64,000 nucleotides of DNA from a bacterium (GTDB lineage: Bacteria > Methylomirabilota > Methylomirabilia > Methylomirabilales > 2-02-FULL-66-22). The position numbers were made by a program, and so were the translations under genes. The stretch covers positions 48,379 through 112,378 of the forward strand of contig JAKPQH010000152.1 of the NCBI GenBank assembly GCA_029580855.1, written 5' to 3'. Positions 53,804 through 62,768 of the stretch are shown here, one piece after another. The stretch's first letter is position 1; each line of letters opens with the position of its first letter. The notes under the pieces were generated by a model that saw nothing but the letters and a program-made list of their open reading frames with translations, was not told where the DNA came from and did no database searches.

Positions 53804-54427
53804 TCAGCGAGCGTCGCGGCTCGACACTTCTTGCCGCAGCACCTGCGGAATGCTGATCCCGCCCGAGAGGACGATCTGGATGCCTTGCGGAACGGTGAGG
53901 CGGGTCAGGACGATGTCCTCGCGCCGCACCAGCAGGATATCCCCCAGATACAAGTGGTTGGTGGGGACGTAGACGGCCAGCAGCGATTCGTTCTCGCCGT
54001 CGGCCCGCTGCAGGGCCACCGCGCCGGTGAGGAAGCCGAAGCAGTAATGTCCTTCGCGATTCCGGAGCAGCACGAACTCCTTGAAGGCGACCTGGTTGTC
54101 CGGCGAGAAGGCGTTCAGCAGCTGCTTCACCGCGGAATAGACGCTGCGGAAGATCGGGAGGCGGTACAGGAGGCTGTCCAGCCATCCCAGGATCCGCCGC
54201 CCGACGACGTTGGTGGCGACGATCCCCATGAGGAGGACGAGCAGGACGCCGACGAACAGTCCCAGACCGGGCAGGTGGAACGGGAAGGTCTGCCCCACGA
54301 ACGGGTCCAGGAGGCGGTCCACGAACCTGATCAGCTCCCAGAACACCCACACGGGTACGGCGATGGGGATGATGACGAGGAGGCCGGTGACGAAGGTGAT
54401 CTGCAGTTTCCGGCGAAGACTGCTCAT
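53804..54427 (-). CDS. DUF502 family membrane protein
   Basis: Protein of 207 residues with two N-terminal membrane helices (about 10-33 and 56-74) and a C-terminal soluble domain carrying the family sequence YRLPIFRSVYSAVKQLLNAF and YVPTNHLYLGDI. Function is unknown; it may influence membrane or envelope properties. It is encoded 29 bases before the CNNM/CBS gene and probably cotranscribed. Confidence 0.86.
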   Translation of the reverse strand: MSSLRRKLQITFVTGLLVIIPIAVPVWVFWELIRFVDRLLDPFVGQTFPFHLPGLGLFVGVLLVLLMGIVATNVVGRRILGWLDSLLYRLPIFRSVYSAVKQLLNAFSPDNQVAFKEFVLLRNREGHYCFGFLTGAVALQRADGENESLLAVYVPTNHLYLGDILLVRREDIVLTRLTVPQGIQIVLSGGISIPQVLRQEVSSRDAR

Positions 54428-54505
54428 GTCAAATCCAGTGGCGAAGACGCGCCAGCGACCGTCCCGCGCCCGTGGCCGCCCGTTGTCGAGCGCCCGCGGT
54501 TCGTG

Positions 54506-57001
54506 TCACGGCCAGTAGGTCGGATCCTCGGCGATGGGTTGTTCCAGCGGACTCAGCCGCGTGCGGATCTCCTCCGTCCGTATGTTCAGCCGGGAGGCGA
54601 CCGCAAGCACGGCGGACACCGCCCGGTAGCGGGGGTCGCGGATGTCTGTGATCTGGCTCACCCAACCGGCCGCCTCGCCGCGGAGCAGGAAGAATATCCG
54701 GTCCTGCAGCGGGTGGTCCGGCACGCCGAGGCCCAGGCGGGACCCCGTCTGCAGGAGCTCCAGGAACGCCTGCCATTCCTCGGGGTCCGGGGTCTTCTCC
54801 ACCGCCTCCAGCCGGTCGACGAGGGTGCGGCCGAACTGCGTCGATGCCGTCGAAAGGTCCAGGGAAAGCCCCAGATGCCTGGCGCGGTCGGCGAGGTCCA
54901 GCAGGCCCGTGTACGCCGCGGGCCCGTCCAGGGTCTGCAGCGTCGCCAGGCCCTCGGCGAATCGCCGCGACCACTGCGCCTCCAGCATGCTCTTGAGCCA
55001 GACGGGAAGTGGCATGCCCGCCGCCACCATGGCCTCCGCCGCGGGCAGGGCTTCGTCGCACAGCCGCGCGGCGCAGGCGGCGAGCCAGGTGTCGTTTCTC
55101 GCCAGAAGTTCTCGGAGCACGGCCTGCCGATCGTCGGCCAGGAAGTTGCGCAATCGCAACAGACGCGCCCCATGCCGGCCGCTCCAGGCGCCCAGGCGTG
55201 GCCCGTTGGGGACGAAGGCCGCCCTGGCCTCCTCGACGAAGGCGGGCCAGTCCCCCCCGGCGGGCCAGGGGCCGACGCCCGCCAAGAAATCGAAGGGGCC
55301 GTCCCGCCGGCAGGCGCCGGCGAGCTGCAGCACCTCGCCTGTCACCTCGGAGGTCGCCCGGACCCCCGCCAGGAGGAGGTCGTGGTCCTGTTGAACCGGA
55401 CCCGGCGCGAGCGCCCAGCGATAGCGCACCTGCGGGGCGACGGCGCGCCCGAGGACGCCGTGCGCCAGGAGGCGGGCCACGGCGTCCTCGGGGCCCACAC
55501 GGGAGGGGCGCACCTCACGCTCCCAGAGGTGTCGTCCGTTCTTGTGGGCGGCCACATTGCTCTGGGCGCGCCCCAGGTCTTCCAGGAGGATGGCCTCGAG
55601 GTCCCGGTTGGCAAACGGCGCCGCCAGCTCTATGGCGCGGGCGGCATAGCGGAGGTTCTGCAGCGTCTCGATGCCGGAAATGTCGGTGAAGAACCAGCCG
55701 CAGCTGGTGAACATGAGCATGGCGTGGTGCTGCATTTCGAGAAGGCGCAGCGCCCGCCCGCGCTCGGCGCCGTCCAGGGTGCGGGCCTGGTGTCGCTGAA
55801 AGAAGGCGTCCCGCGCCGTCTGGCTCCCGTCCAGCAAGAGGTCGATATAGTCGTCCCGCGCGGCCCAGGGGTTGCGGAGCAGCGGCGCCCCCTCCTCCTG
55901 GAAGACGGCCGCCAGGGCGTCCCGCAGACGGTCGAGACCCTGGCGGAGCGGGCGGCGCCAGGCCTGGTTCCAGCCCGGGCCGCCCCCGGCGCTGCAGCCG
56001 CAGTCCTCGCGCCAGCGATCGACGCCGTGCGAGCAACTCCAGGCGCTCTGCGGCAGGAGTTCCACCTCCCAGGTCGGCCGGTGCGCCGCCAGATAGGCCG
56101 CCAGATTGGTGACATGGAAATCCCGGCGCCCGGCCTCGCGGGTGAACAGCGTCGCCAGGCACATCTCGCCGAATTTCTCGTGGTGGCCGAAGGACTCGCC
56201 GTCGGTGGCGACGAGGATCAGCGGGTCCGCCATGCCGCCGCCCGCCTCCCCGATGCTGTTGGCCAACCGGCCGGCGTCCCGCAGGTAGTGCTGGAAGCTG
56301 ATCCCCCGCGACAGCGGGGCATGGTAGAAGCAGATGTCGATGCCGCGGCCTCCCTCCGGTTGGCCCTTGGCGTCGCGCTGGATCCACCGGTACGGCCGGC
56401 GCGGGTCGATCTCGGCGTCGGCGCTGGTCTGCCACACCCGCTCTCCCACGGGACGCCAGCGGGCCGCCTGGGCGGGCGACAGGATCAGGTACCGCATGCC
56501 CGCGTCCGCCAGGAGGCCGAGCGTGACCGCGTCCACCGCCGTCTCGGGCAGCCACATGGCCTCGGGCCGACGGAGGAAGCGGTGCTGGAACTCGCGCACG
56601 CCCCACCGGATCTGGGTGCGTCGATCGCGGAGGGTCGCCAGGGGCAGGATCATGTGATTGTAGGCCTGCGCGATGGCGTTGCCGTGCCCCAGCCGGGCCA
56701 GGCTCGCCCGGTCGGCGGCTCCGAGCGCGGACAGGAGGTCGGGGCTCGCCCCCGCCGCCCAGGACAGCAGCGTGGGGCCGAAATTGAAACTCATCCGCTC
56801 GTAGTTGTTGACGATGTCCCGGATGCGCCCCCGCTCGTCGAGGACGCGGGCGCGCGCGTTGGGGAGGTAGCACTCCTCCGCGATGCGGGCGTTCCAGTCG
56901 TGAAACGGCGCGGCGCTCTCCTGTCGCTCTATCGCCCCCGTCCAGGGGTTTTCCCGGGGCGGCTGGTAAAAGTGGCCGTGAATCACAAGATGGATCGGCA
57001 T
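54506..57001 (-). CDS. GH57 family glycosidase with DUF3536 domain
   Basis: Protein of 831 residues. The GH57 catalytic domain spans about 1-330: VIHGHFYQPPRENPWTG opens it, MWLPETAVD carries the nucleophile Glu near residue 145 and VATDGESFGHH the catalytic Asp. The remainder is a DUF3536-type helical region. GH57 enzymes are amylases, branching enzymes or 4-alpha-glucanotransferases; the class here is not decided by sequence. No signal peptide is seen, so the substrate is probably intracellular alpha-glucan. The ATG at 57001 follows GAGGAG; 42 upstream codons in frame lack domain character. Confidence 0.88.
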   Translation of the reverse strand: MPIHLVIHGHFYQPPRENPWTGAIERQESAAPFHDWNARIAEECYLPNARARVLDERGRIRDIVNNYERMSFNFGPTLLSWAAGASPDLLSALGAADRASLARLGHGNAIAQAYNHMILPLATLRDRRTQIRWGVREFQHRFLRRPEAMWLPETAVDAVTLGLLADAGMRYLILSPAQAARWRPVGERVWQTSADAEIDPRRPYRWIQRDAKGQPEGGRGIDICFYHAPLSRGISFQHYLRDAGRLANSIGEAGGGMADPLILVATDGESFGHHEKFGEMCLATLFTREAGRRDFHVTNLAAYLAAHRPTWEVELLPQSAWSCSHGVDRWREDCGCSAGGGPGWNQAWRRPLRQGLDRLRDALAAVFQEEGAPLLRNPWAARDDYIDLLLDGSQTARDAFFQRHQARTLDGAERGRALRLLEMQHHAMLMFTSCGWFFTDISGIETLQNLRYAARAIELAAPFANRDLEAILLEDLGRAQSNVAAHKNGRHLWEREVRPSRVGPEDAVARLLAHGVLGRAVAPQVRYRWALAPGPVQQDHDLLLAGVRATSEVTGEVLQLAGACRRDGPFDFLAGVGPWPAGGDWPAFVEEARAAFVPNGPRLGAWSGRHGARLLRLRNFLADDRQAVLRELLARNDTWLAACAARLCDEALPAAEAMVAAGMPLPVWLKSMLEAQWSRRFAEGLATLQTLDGPAAYTGLLDLADRARHLGLSLDLSTASTQFGRTLVDRLEAVEKTPDPEEWQAFLELLQTGSRLGLGVPDHPLQDRIFFLLRGEAAGWVSQITDIRDPRYRAVSAVLAVASRLNIRTEEIRTRLSPLEQPIAEDPTYWP

Positions 57002-57101
57002 GGCTCCTCGATATACAGCCAATGCAAAACAGACAACCGACAATGAAAAACCGGGCAAGGGTTTCCCGTTGAACGGTTGTCGGTTGTCGGGTTTACATTT
57101 T

Positions 57102-58289
57102 TCATTTTGCTTTCTTCTCCGCGGCACCCTCGTCCCGCGTGGACCGGATCAGGCTGCGGAGGATCAGGCTGCGGTTGGCGCCGCGCAGCAACGCGGAGAG
57201 ATCCTCGTACACCGTGGGATCCTCCAGCAGGGCACCCAGCGTGCCTTCCCCCCGGCGCACCCGCGTCACCACGCCCTGGAGGTCCGCGGTCAAGACCCGC
57301 AACCCCGCCACCGCCGCTTGCAGATCGTCCAGCGCCTTGACGCGCTCCGGGTCGAAGAGGAGGGCCGGGATCGGCCCCTTCGCCGTTTGCAGCGAACCCG
57401 CCAGCGCCTCCAGCCGCTCGCTGGTCCGGTCGAGCCGGGCCACAAGCTCCGCGCCCCGGCGATCGTAGATCAACGTGTGGAGCAGGCTGGGCCGCTCCTG
57501 GATATCCTTGAGCAGGACATCGGCGCGGTCCAGCGTGCCGGTGAGTCGGCCCAGGGTCTCGTCCGCCGGGGTGTAGATCAGCGCATGCAGGAGTCCGCGT
57601 TCCGTCTCGATGGCGTTGGCCAGCCGCTCCAAGGTCTGCACCATGCGGTCCACGCGGCCGAGAAGCTCCGCACCCGCTTTACCGTAGACAAGTGCGTGGG
57701 CCAGCCCCTGGCCCTTTTCGATCTCCAGCAGGGTGGTTTGCAGCGACCGGAGCGCGTCGTTGAGCGTGCGCTTTTCGGCCTTGCCGCCCCCGGAGAGAAA
57801 CTCGTCGAGCGAGCCGCTGATCCGGGTCACGTTGTCGAGAATGCGGTCGCCCTTCTGCAGGAGTCGGGAGTAGTCCGGCGGGTCGACGCTTTCCAGTTGC
57901 GCGCCGACCTGGAGGACCGGCCGATCGTAGCTCCCCACGGTGATCTCCAGGACCTTGTCCCCCACCAGGCCGATGGTCCCGATGCTGGCCACGGAGTCGT
58001 CGCGGATGCGATCCTGCACACGGCGCTCCACGCTCAGGGTCACGGTGATCCGGCGATCGCGCGGCTCGCGGCCGAAGGTGATCCGGGTCACGTTGCCGAC
58101 CGTGACCCCCGCCAGTCTGACCGGCGAGCCCACCGCCAGCCCCTCCGTCGAACTGAACGAGGTCCAGAGCGAGTATTTCTCCTGGAAGAGCGTGCTCCGC
58201 TTCCCGATGGAAAGCACGAAGCCGACGAAGAGCACGATGCCCACCAGGACCAGCGCCCCAATGCGCAACTGCATTTGCCGTTCCGTCAT
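57102..58289 (-). CDS. mlaD: MCE domain lipid-binding protein (MlaD-like)
   Basis: Protein of 395 residues with one N-terminal membrane helix (about 9-29) and a periplasmic MCE domain at about 38-115 (VGSPVRLAGVTVGNVTRI). The C-terminal two thirds are a long helical, coiled-coil region, longer than E. coli MlaD. It would form the periplasmic ring that carries lipids between the outer membrane and the MlaEF transporter. It lies 35 bases after the ATPase gene and completes the three-gene set. Confidence 0.9.
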   Translation of the reverse strand: MTERQMQLRIGALVLVGIVLFVGFVLSIGKRSTLFQEKYSLWTSFSSTEGLAVGSPVRLAGVTVGNVTRITFGREPRDRRITVTLSVERRVQDRIRDDSVASIGTIGLVGDKVLEITVGSYDRPVLQVGAQLESVDPPDYSRLLQKGDRILDNVTRISGSLDEFLSGGGKAEKRTLNDALRSLQTTLLEIEKGQGLAHALVYGKAGAELLGRVDRMVQTLERLANAIETERGLLHALIYTPADETLGRLTGTLDRADVLLKDIQERPSLLHTLIYDRRGAELVARLDRTSERLEALAGSLQTAKGPIPALLFDPERVKALDDLQAAVAGLRVLTADLQGVVTRVRRGEGTLGALLEDPTVYEDLSALLRGANRSLILRSLIRSTRDEGAAEKKAK

Positions 58290-58324
58290 CGTCGCCTCAC
58301 TCCGGCGCACGGCGGCTGCCGCGG

Positions 58325-59056
58325 CTACAGCCGTCCCTCCATGAAATCCCGGATCAGCGAGTCGTGCGTTCGCTGGATCTCCTCGGGAGTGCCGACCGCG
58401 GCGATGCGCCCCCGGTGAAGCATGGCGACGCGGTCGGACACCTTGAGCGCGCTCGGCATGTCGTGCGTCACGACCACCGAGGTGACGCCGAGCTTGGTCT
58501 TCAACTCCAGGATCAGGTCCGTGATCTTCTCCACGTTGGTCGGATCGAGGCCGGTCGTCGGCTCGTCGTAAAGCAGGACGCGGGGGGGCAGGGCGATGGC
58601 CCGTGCCACGGCCACCCGCTTCTTCATGCCGCCGGACAGGTCGGCCGGGTCCATCCCCTCGATGGCTCCCAGGCCGACGAGATCCAGCGCTTCGCGCACC
58701 CGCGCCGCGATCTCCGCCTCGCTGGAGGTGGTGTGCTCGCGAAGCGCAAAGGCAACGTTGTCGCCGACGCTCAGCGAGTCGAAGAGGGCCGACCCCTGAA
58801 AGACCATCCCGATCCGCCGCCGAATCCGCAGGAGCTCGGTCTCGCGCAACGGCACGATGTCGATGCCCTCCAGGCGGATCTCGCCGGCGTCGGGTTTCAT
58901 GAGGCCGACGATCAGGCGGAGCAGGACGCTCTTGCCCGTGCCGCTCCCGCCGATGATGGCGAGCGATTCCCCCGATCGGACCGTCAGGTCCACCCCGCAC
59001 AGGACCTGCTGGCCGTCAAAGCTCTTGGTCACCCCGGCGATGTCGATGGCCGCCAT
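58325..59056 (-). CDS. mlaF: MlaF-type ABC transporter ATPase
   Basis: ATP-binding protein of 243 residues. Walker A is GGSGTGKSV near residue 37, the signature DLSGGMKKRVAVARA near 140 and Walker B LLYDEPTTGLDP near 163, with the switch His in VVTHDMPSAL. LSGGMKKR is typical of the Mla/phospholipid importer branch. I start at the ATG at 59056, where family homology begins; an ATG at 59125 would add 23 basic residues and has its AGG directly against the start codon. It powers the permease encoded upstream. Confidence 0.92.
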   Translation of the reverse strand: MAAIDIAGVTKSFDGQQVLCGVDLTVRSGESLAIIGGSGTGKSVLLRLIVGLMKPDAGEIRLEGIDIVPLRETELLRIRRRIGMVFQGSALFDSLSVGDNVAFALREHTTSSEAEIAARVREALDLVGLGAIEGMDPADLSGGMKKRVAVARAIALPPRVLLYDEPTTGLDPTNVEKITDLILELKTKLGVTSVVVTHDMPSALKVSDRVAMLHRGRIAAVGTPEEIQRTHDSLIRDFMEGRL

Positions 59057-59127
59057 GGTCCCGTCGGCCGTCGCGACGGGCGGTCCGGTGCGCCGGGGCG
59101 CGCCGCGGACGAGGCGGGGACGCATCC

Positions 59128-59925
59128 TCACCAGCCCTCCAGCCACCAGAAGAACTTGGTGAGGAAGAAATCGGAGACGAAGACCGAGAGCGCGGCCGTC
59201 ACCACGGTGCCGGTGGTGGCCTGACCCAGCCCTTCCGTGCCTCTGCGCGTCGTCAGGCCGTTGTAGCAGCCGATGACCCCGATGAGCAGGCCGAAGATGA
59301 CCGTCTTGCCGAGGCCGCTCACCATGTCCGCCACCCGGATATATCCGGTCAGCGAGTTGTAGTATTGGTGGTAGTCCACGTTGAACTCGTACTGCGCGAT
59401 CACCATGCCGCCGAAGACGCCCAAGGTGCTGGCGATGATGGTGAGGATGGGCAGGGCGATCATGGTGAGGATGACGCGCGGCACCACCAGGCGCTTGACG
59501 TGGTTGACCCCCAGCGCGCGCATGGCGTCGATCTGCTCGGTGACCTTCATGGACCCGAGTTCCGCGGTGAAGCCCGAGCCGACCCGGCCGCCCACCAGGA
59601 TGGCCGTGACAACGGGTCCGAGTTCGCGGACCATGCTCAGGCCGACGATGATGCCCACGGTGCCCTTGGCGCCGAAACGGGCCAAGCCATAGGCCGTCTG
59701 GAGGGCCAGGACCAATCCGACGAAGAGACCGGCCACGCTGACGATGGAGACCGAGCGTACGGCGATGTGGTCCATCTGCGCGACGAGGATGCGGAGGTTG
59801 TAGGGTGGGGTGACGGCGTGGTAAACGGTCTGGCCCGCCAAGAGGGACATGCCCCCCACCTCGCCAACGAACACCAGCACCCGCTTGCCCAGGTCCTCGG
59901 CGACGCCACGCACCACCGCCAGCAT
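59128..59925 (-). CDS. mlaE: MlaE-type ABC transporter permease
   Basis: Inner-membrane permease of 265 residues. The family core ELGPVVTAILVGGRVGSGFTAELGSMKVTEQ is unmistakable (about 117-147), with membrane helices around it and a C-terminal helix. The ATG at 59925 is used; an upstream codon at 59964 would add 13 residues and would place the start inside the repeat element at 59954-60086. Gene order MlaE-MlaF-MlaD is the normal order for a lipid transporter. Confidence 0.91.
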   Translation of the reverse strand: MLAVVRGVAEDLGKRVLVFVGEVGGMSLLAGQTVYHAVTPPYNLRILVAQMDHIAVRSVSIVSVAGLFVGLVLALQTAYGLARFGAKGTVGIIVGLSMVRELGPVVTAILVGGRVGSGFTAELGSMKVTEQIDAMRALGVNHVKRLVVPRVILTMIALPILTIIASTLGVFGGMVIAQYEFNVDYHQYYNSLTGYIRVADMVSGLGKTVIFGLLIGVIGCYNGLTTRRGTEGLGQATTGTVVTAALSVFVSDFFLTKFFWWLEGW

Positions 59926-59953
59926 GATTCCACGGACCTCCGACCAGCCGCGA

Positions 59954-60086
59954 TGCATCCGCAAGTTCCGCAGAGCTCACGGGAGGCGACCCTGAACGGG
60001 TGTCTCCGCTGAGTCCACGGACCCGTTTTCTTCTGTGAGGGCCGTCGGGTTTTGCGCGAACTCGGCCACACTGCGCAATCTGCGGA
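59954..60086 (-). repeat. Repeat element with inverted termini, copy 2
   Basis: Termini gcatccgcaagttccgcaga (59954-59973) and ctgcgcaatctgcgga (60071-60086) correspond, in reverse complement, to the two ends of the element at 50716-50795. A shared run of 16 bases (tccgcagattgcgcag) is exact between the copies. The interior is longer (about 95 bases) and only short stretches match. It lies directly upstream of mlaE. Confidence 0.5.
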
Positions 60087-60104
60087 CCCGTCCGAAACCC
60101 ATCC

Positions 60105-60614
60105 CTACCGTGTAGGCCCGGGCGACCAGCTCTGCACAAAGGCGTCGAAATCCGGGCGGCCGTCCTCGACGTGCTCCGGCGGGGCGACGTACATGAAATC
60201 GTACAGGCACGACCCGCTGCGCAGCGTGACGGCGTCCACCACCACGGAGCGGCCGTCCAGCCGCGCGCGCAGTCGGGTGTGCACCCGATTGGCGTCCGCC
60301 CGTCTCGGGGGCTCGCTGGCGTCGATCCGCACGTCCGCCAAGCCGAAAAAGAGGTGGCGGGCCACCCAGGGGAGAGGCCCCGGCTCCGGCCGATCGCAAT
60401 CCGCGCGGAGAGCCATGCCCGCGTCGAGGGCCGGGGCACGAAAGCCCAGCACGGCCCCGTCCAGCCGGATGGGCTGCCACCGGGCGGACGGCACCCGCAC
60501 GCTGAACCGGCCCTGTCCGTCGCGGTACACACCGTCGCGGACGGTTCCGGCGGCGCAGCCCGTCGCGCCGAGGAACGCCAACAACACGAGTGCGGGGCCG
60601 TGTTGCCGCGTCAA
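60105..60614 (-). CDS. Predicted lipoprotein of unknown function
   Basis: Protein of 169 residues when started at the TTG at 60614, chosen because it gives a compact lipoprotein signal: basic TRQH, hydrophobic PALVLLAFLG and lipobox ATGC near residue 20. An ATG at 60725 would add 37 residues in front of the signal peptide. The mature part (RFSVRVPSARWQPIRL, CLYDFMYVAP) resembles a lipoprotein family I have seen beside MlaE-type genes, but no reaction is known. It sits upstream of mlaEFD on the same strand and may be an outer-membrane partner. Confidence 0.62.
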   Translation of the reverse strand: MTRQHGPALVLLAFLGATGCAAGTVRDGVYRDGQGRFSVRVPSARWQPIRLDGAVLGFRAPALDAGMALRADCDRPEPGPLPWVARHLFFGLADVRIDASEPPRRADANRVHTRLRARLDGRSVVVDAVTLRSGSCLYDFMYVAPPEHVEDGRPDFDAFVQSWSPGPTR

Positions 60615-60737
60615 AGCAGGAATGCCGGCTGTCCTCCCGTCAAACGGCGCGTGAACTTTCCCGGGAAAAAGGCGCGGGACGCGCCACGCCTGGGGCACCC
60701 TTCGTCTTGCCCGAGCCGCCCCCATCGTACTGGACAG

Positions 60738-61502
60738 TCAAAATGCCGTCAAGGCGGCCCACGCCGGGAAGGCGACCTCCAGGCCTTGCCGAAGGGCCCG
60801 GCGCGCCCGGCGGCTTGCCCGCGCCAACGGGCGGAGGGACCGCCAGAAGCCCCAACCTTCGCGCGCCCCGACCAGGAGACTGCGCCAGCGCATGTCCCCC
60901 TGCGGCGTGGTGCACGCGGCGAGGGACAGGGGGAGCGGATCGTCCACCGCGTCGACGATGGCCTTGAGGGCGGCCCACGGAATCCCGAGGTCACGCGCCG
61001 CCCGCGCGACTCCCGCCGCCTCCATCTCCGCGGCGACTGCCCCGCTCCTTCGGCCAGCCGCGCGCTTCGCCTCCGGCGTCCGCAGGATGGTTGGGGATGT
61101 GAGCAGGCTGCCCGGATCGATCGGAAGGCTCGCGCGGCGGAGCGCGGAGCAGACGACGGCGTGGGAGTAATCCGCGGCGAGCGGAACGCCGCCGACTTCG
61201 GCCTCGTCCAGCACGGCGGCGGGGAAGACCAGGTCGCCCGGCCGCAGCCGCTCGCCGAGGGCGCCGGCGAAGCCGAGCGACCACGCGGCCTCCACGTCAA
61301 ATTCCCAGGCGGCCGATGCCACCGTATCGCGGGCGCGGTCCCGCCCGATCCCCGCCTGCACGAGCAGGGTGTCCCGTCCCGCGAGCCGTCCGCGGACCGC
61401 GGGCCGGCCACGGAACGGCTGAAGCCGCCGTTCCTGCAGCAGCCCCTGGAGCGCCCGGCGCTCCGTCGAGAGCGCGACCACCAGCAGGACGACCGGGGTC
61501 AT
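60738..61502 (-). CDS. hpnG: Hopanoid-associated nucleoside phosphorylase family protein
   Basis: Protein of 254 residues in the purine nucleoside phosphorylase/MTA-SAH nucleosidase fold. LGFAGALGERLRPGDLV near residue 76, AAEMEAAGVARAARDLG near 155 and AIVDAVDD near 180 are typical. In known hopanoid clusters HpnG releases adenine from adenosylhopane, giving ribosylhopane. It is encoded about 265 bases downstream of the hpnH gene, which supports the assignment. Confidence 0.85.
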   Translation of the reverse strand: MTPVVLLVVALSTERRALQGLLQERRLQPFRGRPAVRGRLAGRDTLLVQAGIGRDRARDTVASAAWEFDVEAAWSLGFAGALGERLRPGDLVFPAAVLDEAEVGGVPLAADYSHAVVCSALRRASLPIDPGSLLTSPTILRTPEAKRAAGRRSGAVAAEMEAAGVARAARDLGIPWAALKAIVDAVDDPLPLSLAACTTPQGDMRWRSLLVGAREGWGFWRSLRPLARASRRARRALRQGLEVAFPAWAALTAF

Positions 61503-61766
61503 GGCCCGTCCGCCTGCTCGCCCCGCCGCCGGCGGCGGGCGCCGGCGGCGGGGGCGGGTGAAGCCGAGTCACCGCGGAGTGGTCGCCCGTGTGATTCCCA
61601 TCGCGGCCGCGGCGTTAGCGGGCGAGCGCTTAGAGCGGGAAACAGGCGCGGCGCCCGCGGCAGGACGGGCGGAGGACACGCGGGAAGTCGGTTCCGGTGC
61701 ACTCCGCCTGGTCCCTGAAGCCCGCCGGGCGCGCGGCGAGGGCGCGGGTTCATGCCGGCCCCGTCG

Positions 61767-62768
61767 TCAGGCGAGGTTCCAGCGCAGCATCTCCCAGAAG
61801 TCCTTCCAGCTTTTACCGACCTCGCGGACCACGGTGTGCTCGAACCCACTGTGCATCATGCAGTTCGCGCAGCGCGGGTCACGCTTGTTCTCGTACCTCT
61901 CCCAATCGGTCCGGGCCATGAGTTCGCCGAAGGTCCTGTAGTGACCGTCCGTGATCAGGTAGCAGGGGCCCTTCCAGCCCTGCGGGTTGAAGTTCGGCCC
62001 CCCCCACGGCGAGCACTTGAGGTCCCGCTCGCCCTGGAGAAACCGGAGGTACATCGGCGTGCTCAGGATGCGGTACTGCTTGGAGATCTCCCAGATGCGG
62101 CGGAACTTCTCGTGTGTCTGCTGTTTCTGTAAAAAGATGTCCCGGTCCTTGAGGATCGCGTACTCGTAACCGGGGCTGACCAGGAATCCGTCTACCCCGA
62201 TGGCCGACAGCTCCGCGAAGAGCTGGGCGATTTCTTCGACGTTTGTCTCCTTGTAGACGGTGGTGTTGGTCACGACCCGGTAGCCGAGCGCCTTGGCCAG
62301 CTTGATCATCCGGATGTCGATCTGGTATAGCCCCTTGCGCGACCGGACCAAGTCGTGCGTCGGCTCCAATCCGTCCATGGAGACGTTGATGGTGAGATAG
62401 GGGCTGGGCGTCCACCGGCGGAGGAATCTCTCCAGCTTGATGGCGTTGGTGCACAGATAGATGAACTTCTTGCGGCGTAGCAGCTCCGTCACGAGCTCGT
62501 CCAGGTGAGGGTAGATGGTCGGCTCGCCTCCACAGATGGACACGATGGGGGCCCCGCATTCCTCCACCGCCTTCAGGCAGGTCTCCAGCGGAAGCATCTG
62601 CCGGTTGGTGCTCTTGAACTCGCGGATCTTGCCGCAGCCGTCGCACGCCAGATTGCACAGGTGGGTCGGCTCCAGCATCAACACCAACGGATAGCGTTTT
62701 TTTCCGTGCAAGGTTTTTCCCACGATGTATTTGGTCAGCGTCCACTGCAGTTGCCAGGGAAACCTCAT
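61767..62768 (-). CDS. hpnH: Radical SAM adenosyl-hopene transferase
   Basis: Protein of 333 residues. The radical-SAM cluster motif CxxxCxxC is HLCNLACDGCGK near residue 38, followed by SICGGEPTIYPHLDEL. The C-terminal part has GWKGPCYLI and CANCMMHSGFEH, which hold further cysteines of the HpnH family. It adds a 5'-deoxyadenosyl group to hopene, the first step toward extended hopanoids. The ATG at 62768 follows GGAGGGGG and overlaps the upstream stop by four bases. Confidence 0.94.
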   Translation of the reverse strand: MRFPWQLQWTLTKYIVGKTLHGKKRYPLVLMLEPTHLCNLACDGCGKIREFKSTNRQMLPLETCLKAVEECGAPIVSICGGEPTIYPHLDELVTELLRRKKFIYLCTNAIKLERFLRRWTPSPYLTINVSMDGLEPTHDLVRSRKGLYQIDIRMIKLAKALGYRVVTNTTVYKETNVEEIAQLFAELSAIGVDGFLVSPGYEYAILKDRDIFLQKQQTHEKFRRIWEISKQYRILSTPMYLRFLQGERDLKCSPWGGPNFNPQGWKGPCYLITDGHYRTFGELMARTDWERYENKRDPRCANCMMHSGFEHTVVREVGKSWKDFWEMLRWNLA

